Positions 63,819-64,000 of a stretch of 64,000 nt of DNA are shown piece after piece. Positions within the stretch are counted from its first letter, which is position 1. Each line of letters starts with the position of its first letter. A program made the translations under genes and the position numbers. The notes below the pieces were generated by a model. That model ran no database searches and was not told the origin of the DNA. It saw nothing but the letters and a program-made list of their open reading frames with translations. The stretch lies in NCBI GenBank assembly GCA_002257025.1, contig NCHA01000004.1, positions 62,001 to 126,000 of the forward strand, given 5' to 3'. Source of the DNA: Sphingobacteriales bacterium 16-39-50. GTDB taxonomy: Bacteria; Bacteroidota; Bacteroidia; Sphingobacteriales; Sphingobacteriaceae.

Positions 63819-64000
63819 TTAATCCTGTCCCCCCGGCCTTGTATTTGGGTTATCGATTTGTTTAATTGCTTCAATTGCCTCTGTTACAGGCAAGAGACAG
63901 GTTTTATTCCGGCACACATAAATTTTTGTTTCTGCTGACAGCCTGCCTGTCAGCAAAGGTAATGTTCCTGATGTTCCTCCCAAAAGTATTTTATTAGGAA
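63819..64000 (-). CDS. C-terminal end of a thioredoxin-domain protein, YyaL/SSP411 type (truncated by window edge)
   Basis: On the minus strand an open frame from 63998 to TAA 63819-63821 reads ILLGGTSGTLPLLTGRLSA, then IYVCRNKTCLLPVTEAIEAI. The Y-V-C-x-N-x-T-C-x-x-P-V block is the C-terminal hallmark of the YyaL/SSP411 (DUF255) family, which has an N-terminal thioredoxin-like domain and an alpha/alpha-barrel. The rest lies beyond the window. The function is not settled. Confidence 0.75.
   Translation of the reverse strand, partial: PNKILLGGTSGTLPLLTGRLSAETKIYVCRNKTCLLPVTEAIEAIKQIDNPNTRPGGQD

Overview
The window looks like the chromosome of a Bacteroidota bacterium of the Sphingobacteriales type (Pedobacter/Mucilaginibacter-like); genus is not settled by the sequence. 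Evidence: TAnnTTTG promoter elements, few strong Shine-Dalgarno sequences, an AT-rich genome, families largely confined to the phylum (DUF3822 before rsmD, DUF5690, PepSY-like lipoproteins, fused E1 alpha/beta), and a tmRNA tag GENNYALAA.

Layout. 1-3.7 kb: two paralogous Tat-exported proteins of unknown function and an M19 dipeptidase. 4-8.7 kb: GNAT/nitrilase fusion, EamA transporter, a two-gene small unit with a DUF6508-like protein, and a Fic protein with repeated operators. 9-15.7 kb: tRNA-Met, GntP permease, ThuA-like protein, 7TM histidine kinase, HAD hydrolase, proline dehydrogenase. 15.7-21.8 kb: aromatic amino-acid cluster (S4 protein-aroB, then pheA, DAHP synthase/chorismate mutase, aroA, aroC), the second block preceded by a Tyr/Phe-rich leader peptide and a complete transcription attenuator. 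22-30 kb: fused 2-oxoacid dehydrogenase E1, DUF1573 protein, aminotransferase, tmRNA, katG. 30-39.4 kb: an export-heavy polysaccharide degradation cluster (four sulfatases, one fused to an SGNH esterase, plus a GH29 fucosidase) without SusC/SusD. 39.6-64 kb: mainly housekeeping (RecD-like helicase, rsmD, coaD, pyrE, clpB, csp, DbpA-type helicase, ABC-F, FKBP) with envelope enzymes (PIG-L, polysaccharide deacetylase, GH20).

The most unusual content is between the genes. (1) A Tyr/Phe attenuator before pheA. (2) Four arrays of degenerate 7-bp repeats that begin at or close to stop codons, often with a facing reverse-complement array. (3) A roughly 200-bp hairpin-forming dispersed repeat in four copies, with a nested palindrome and an internal deletion. 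(4) A second 110-bp dispersed repeat in two copies. (5) Hairpins with a constant loop and changing but still complementary stems beside the tRNA and tmRNA. (6) A tandem pair of 126-bp terminal-inverted-repeat elements. No phage, transposase, CRISPR array or classical defence island was seen.

Functionally, the aromatic cluster covers shikimate-pathway steps plus the Phe branch; tyrA is absent here. The sulfatases and fucosidase probably act together on a sulfated, fucose-containing glycan. Positions, motifs and base pairing were read by eye; family assignments are from recognition, without database searches.
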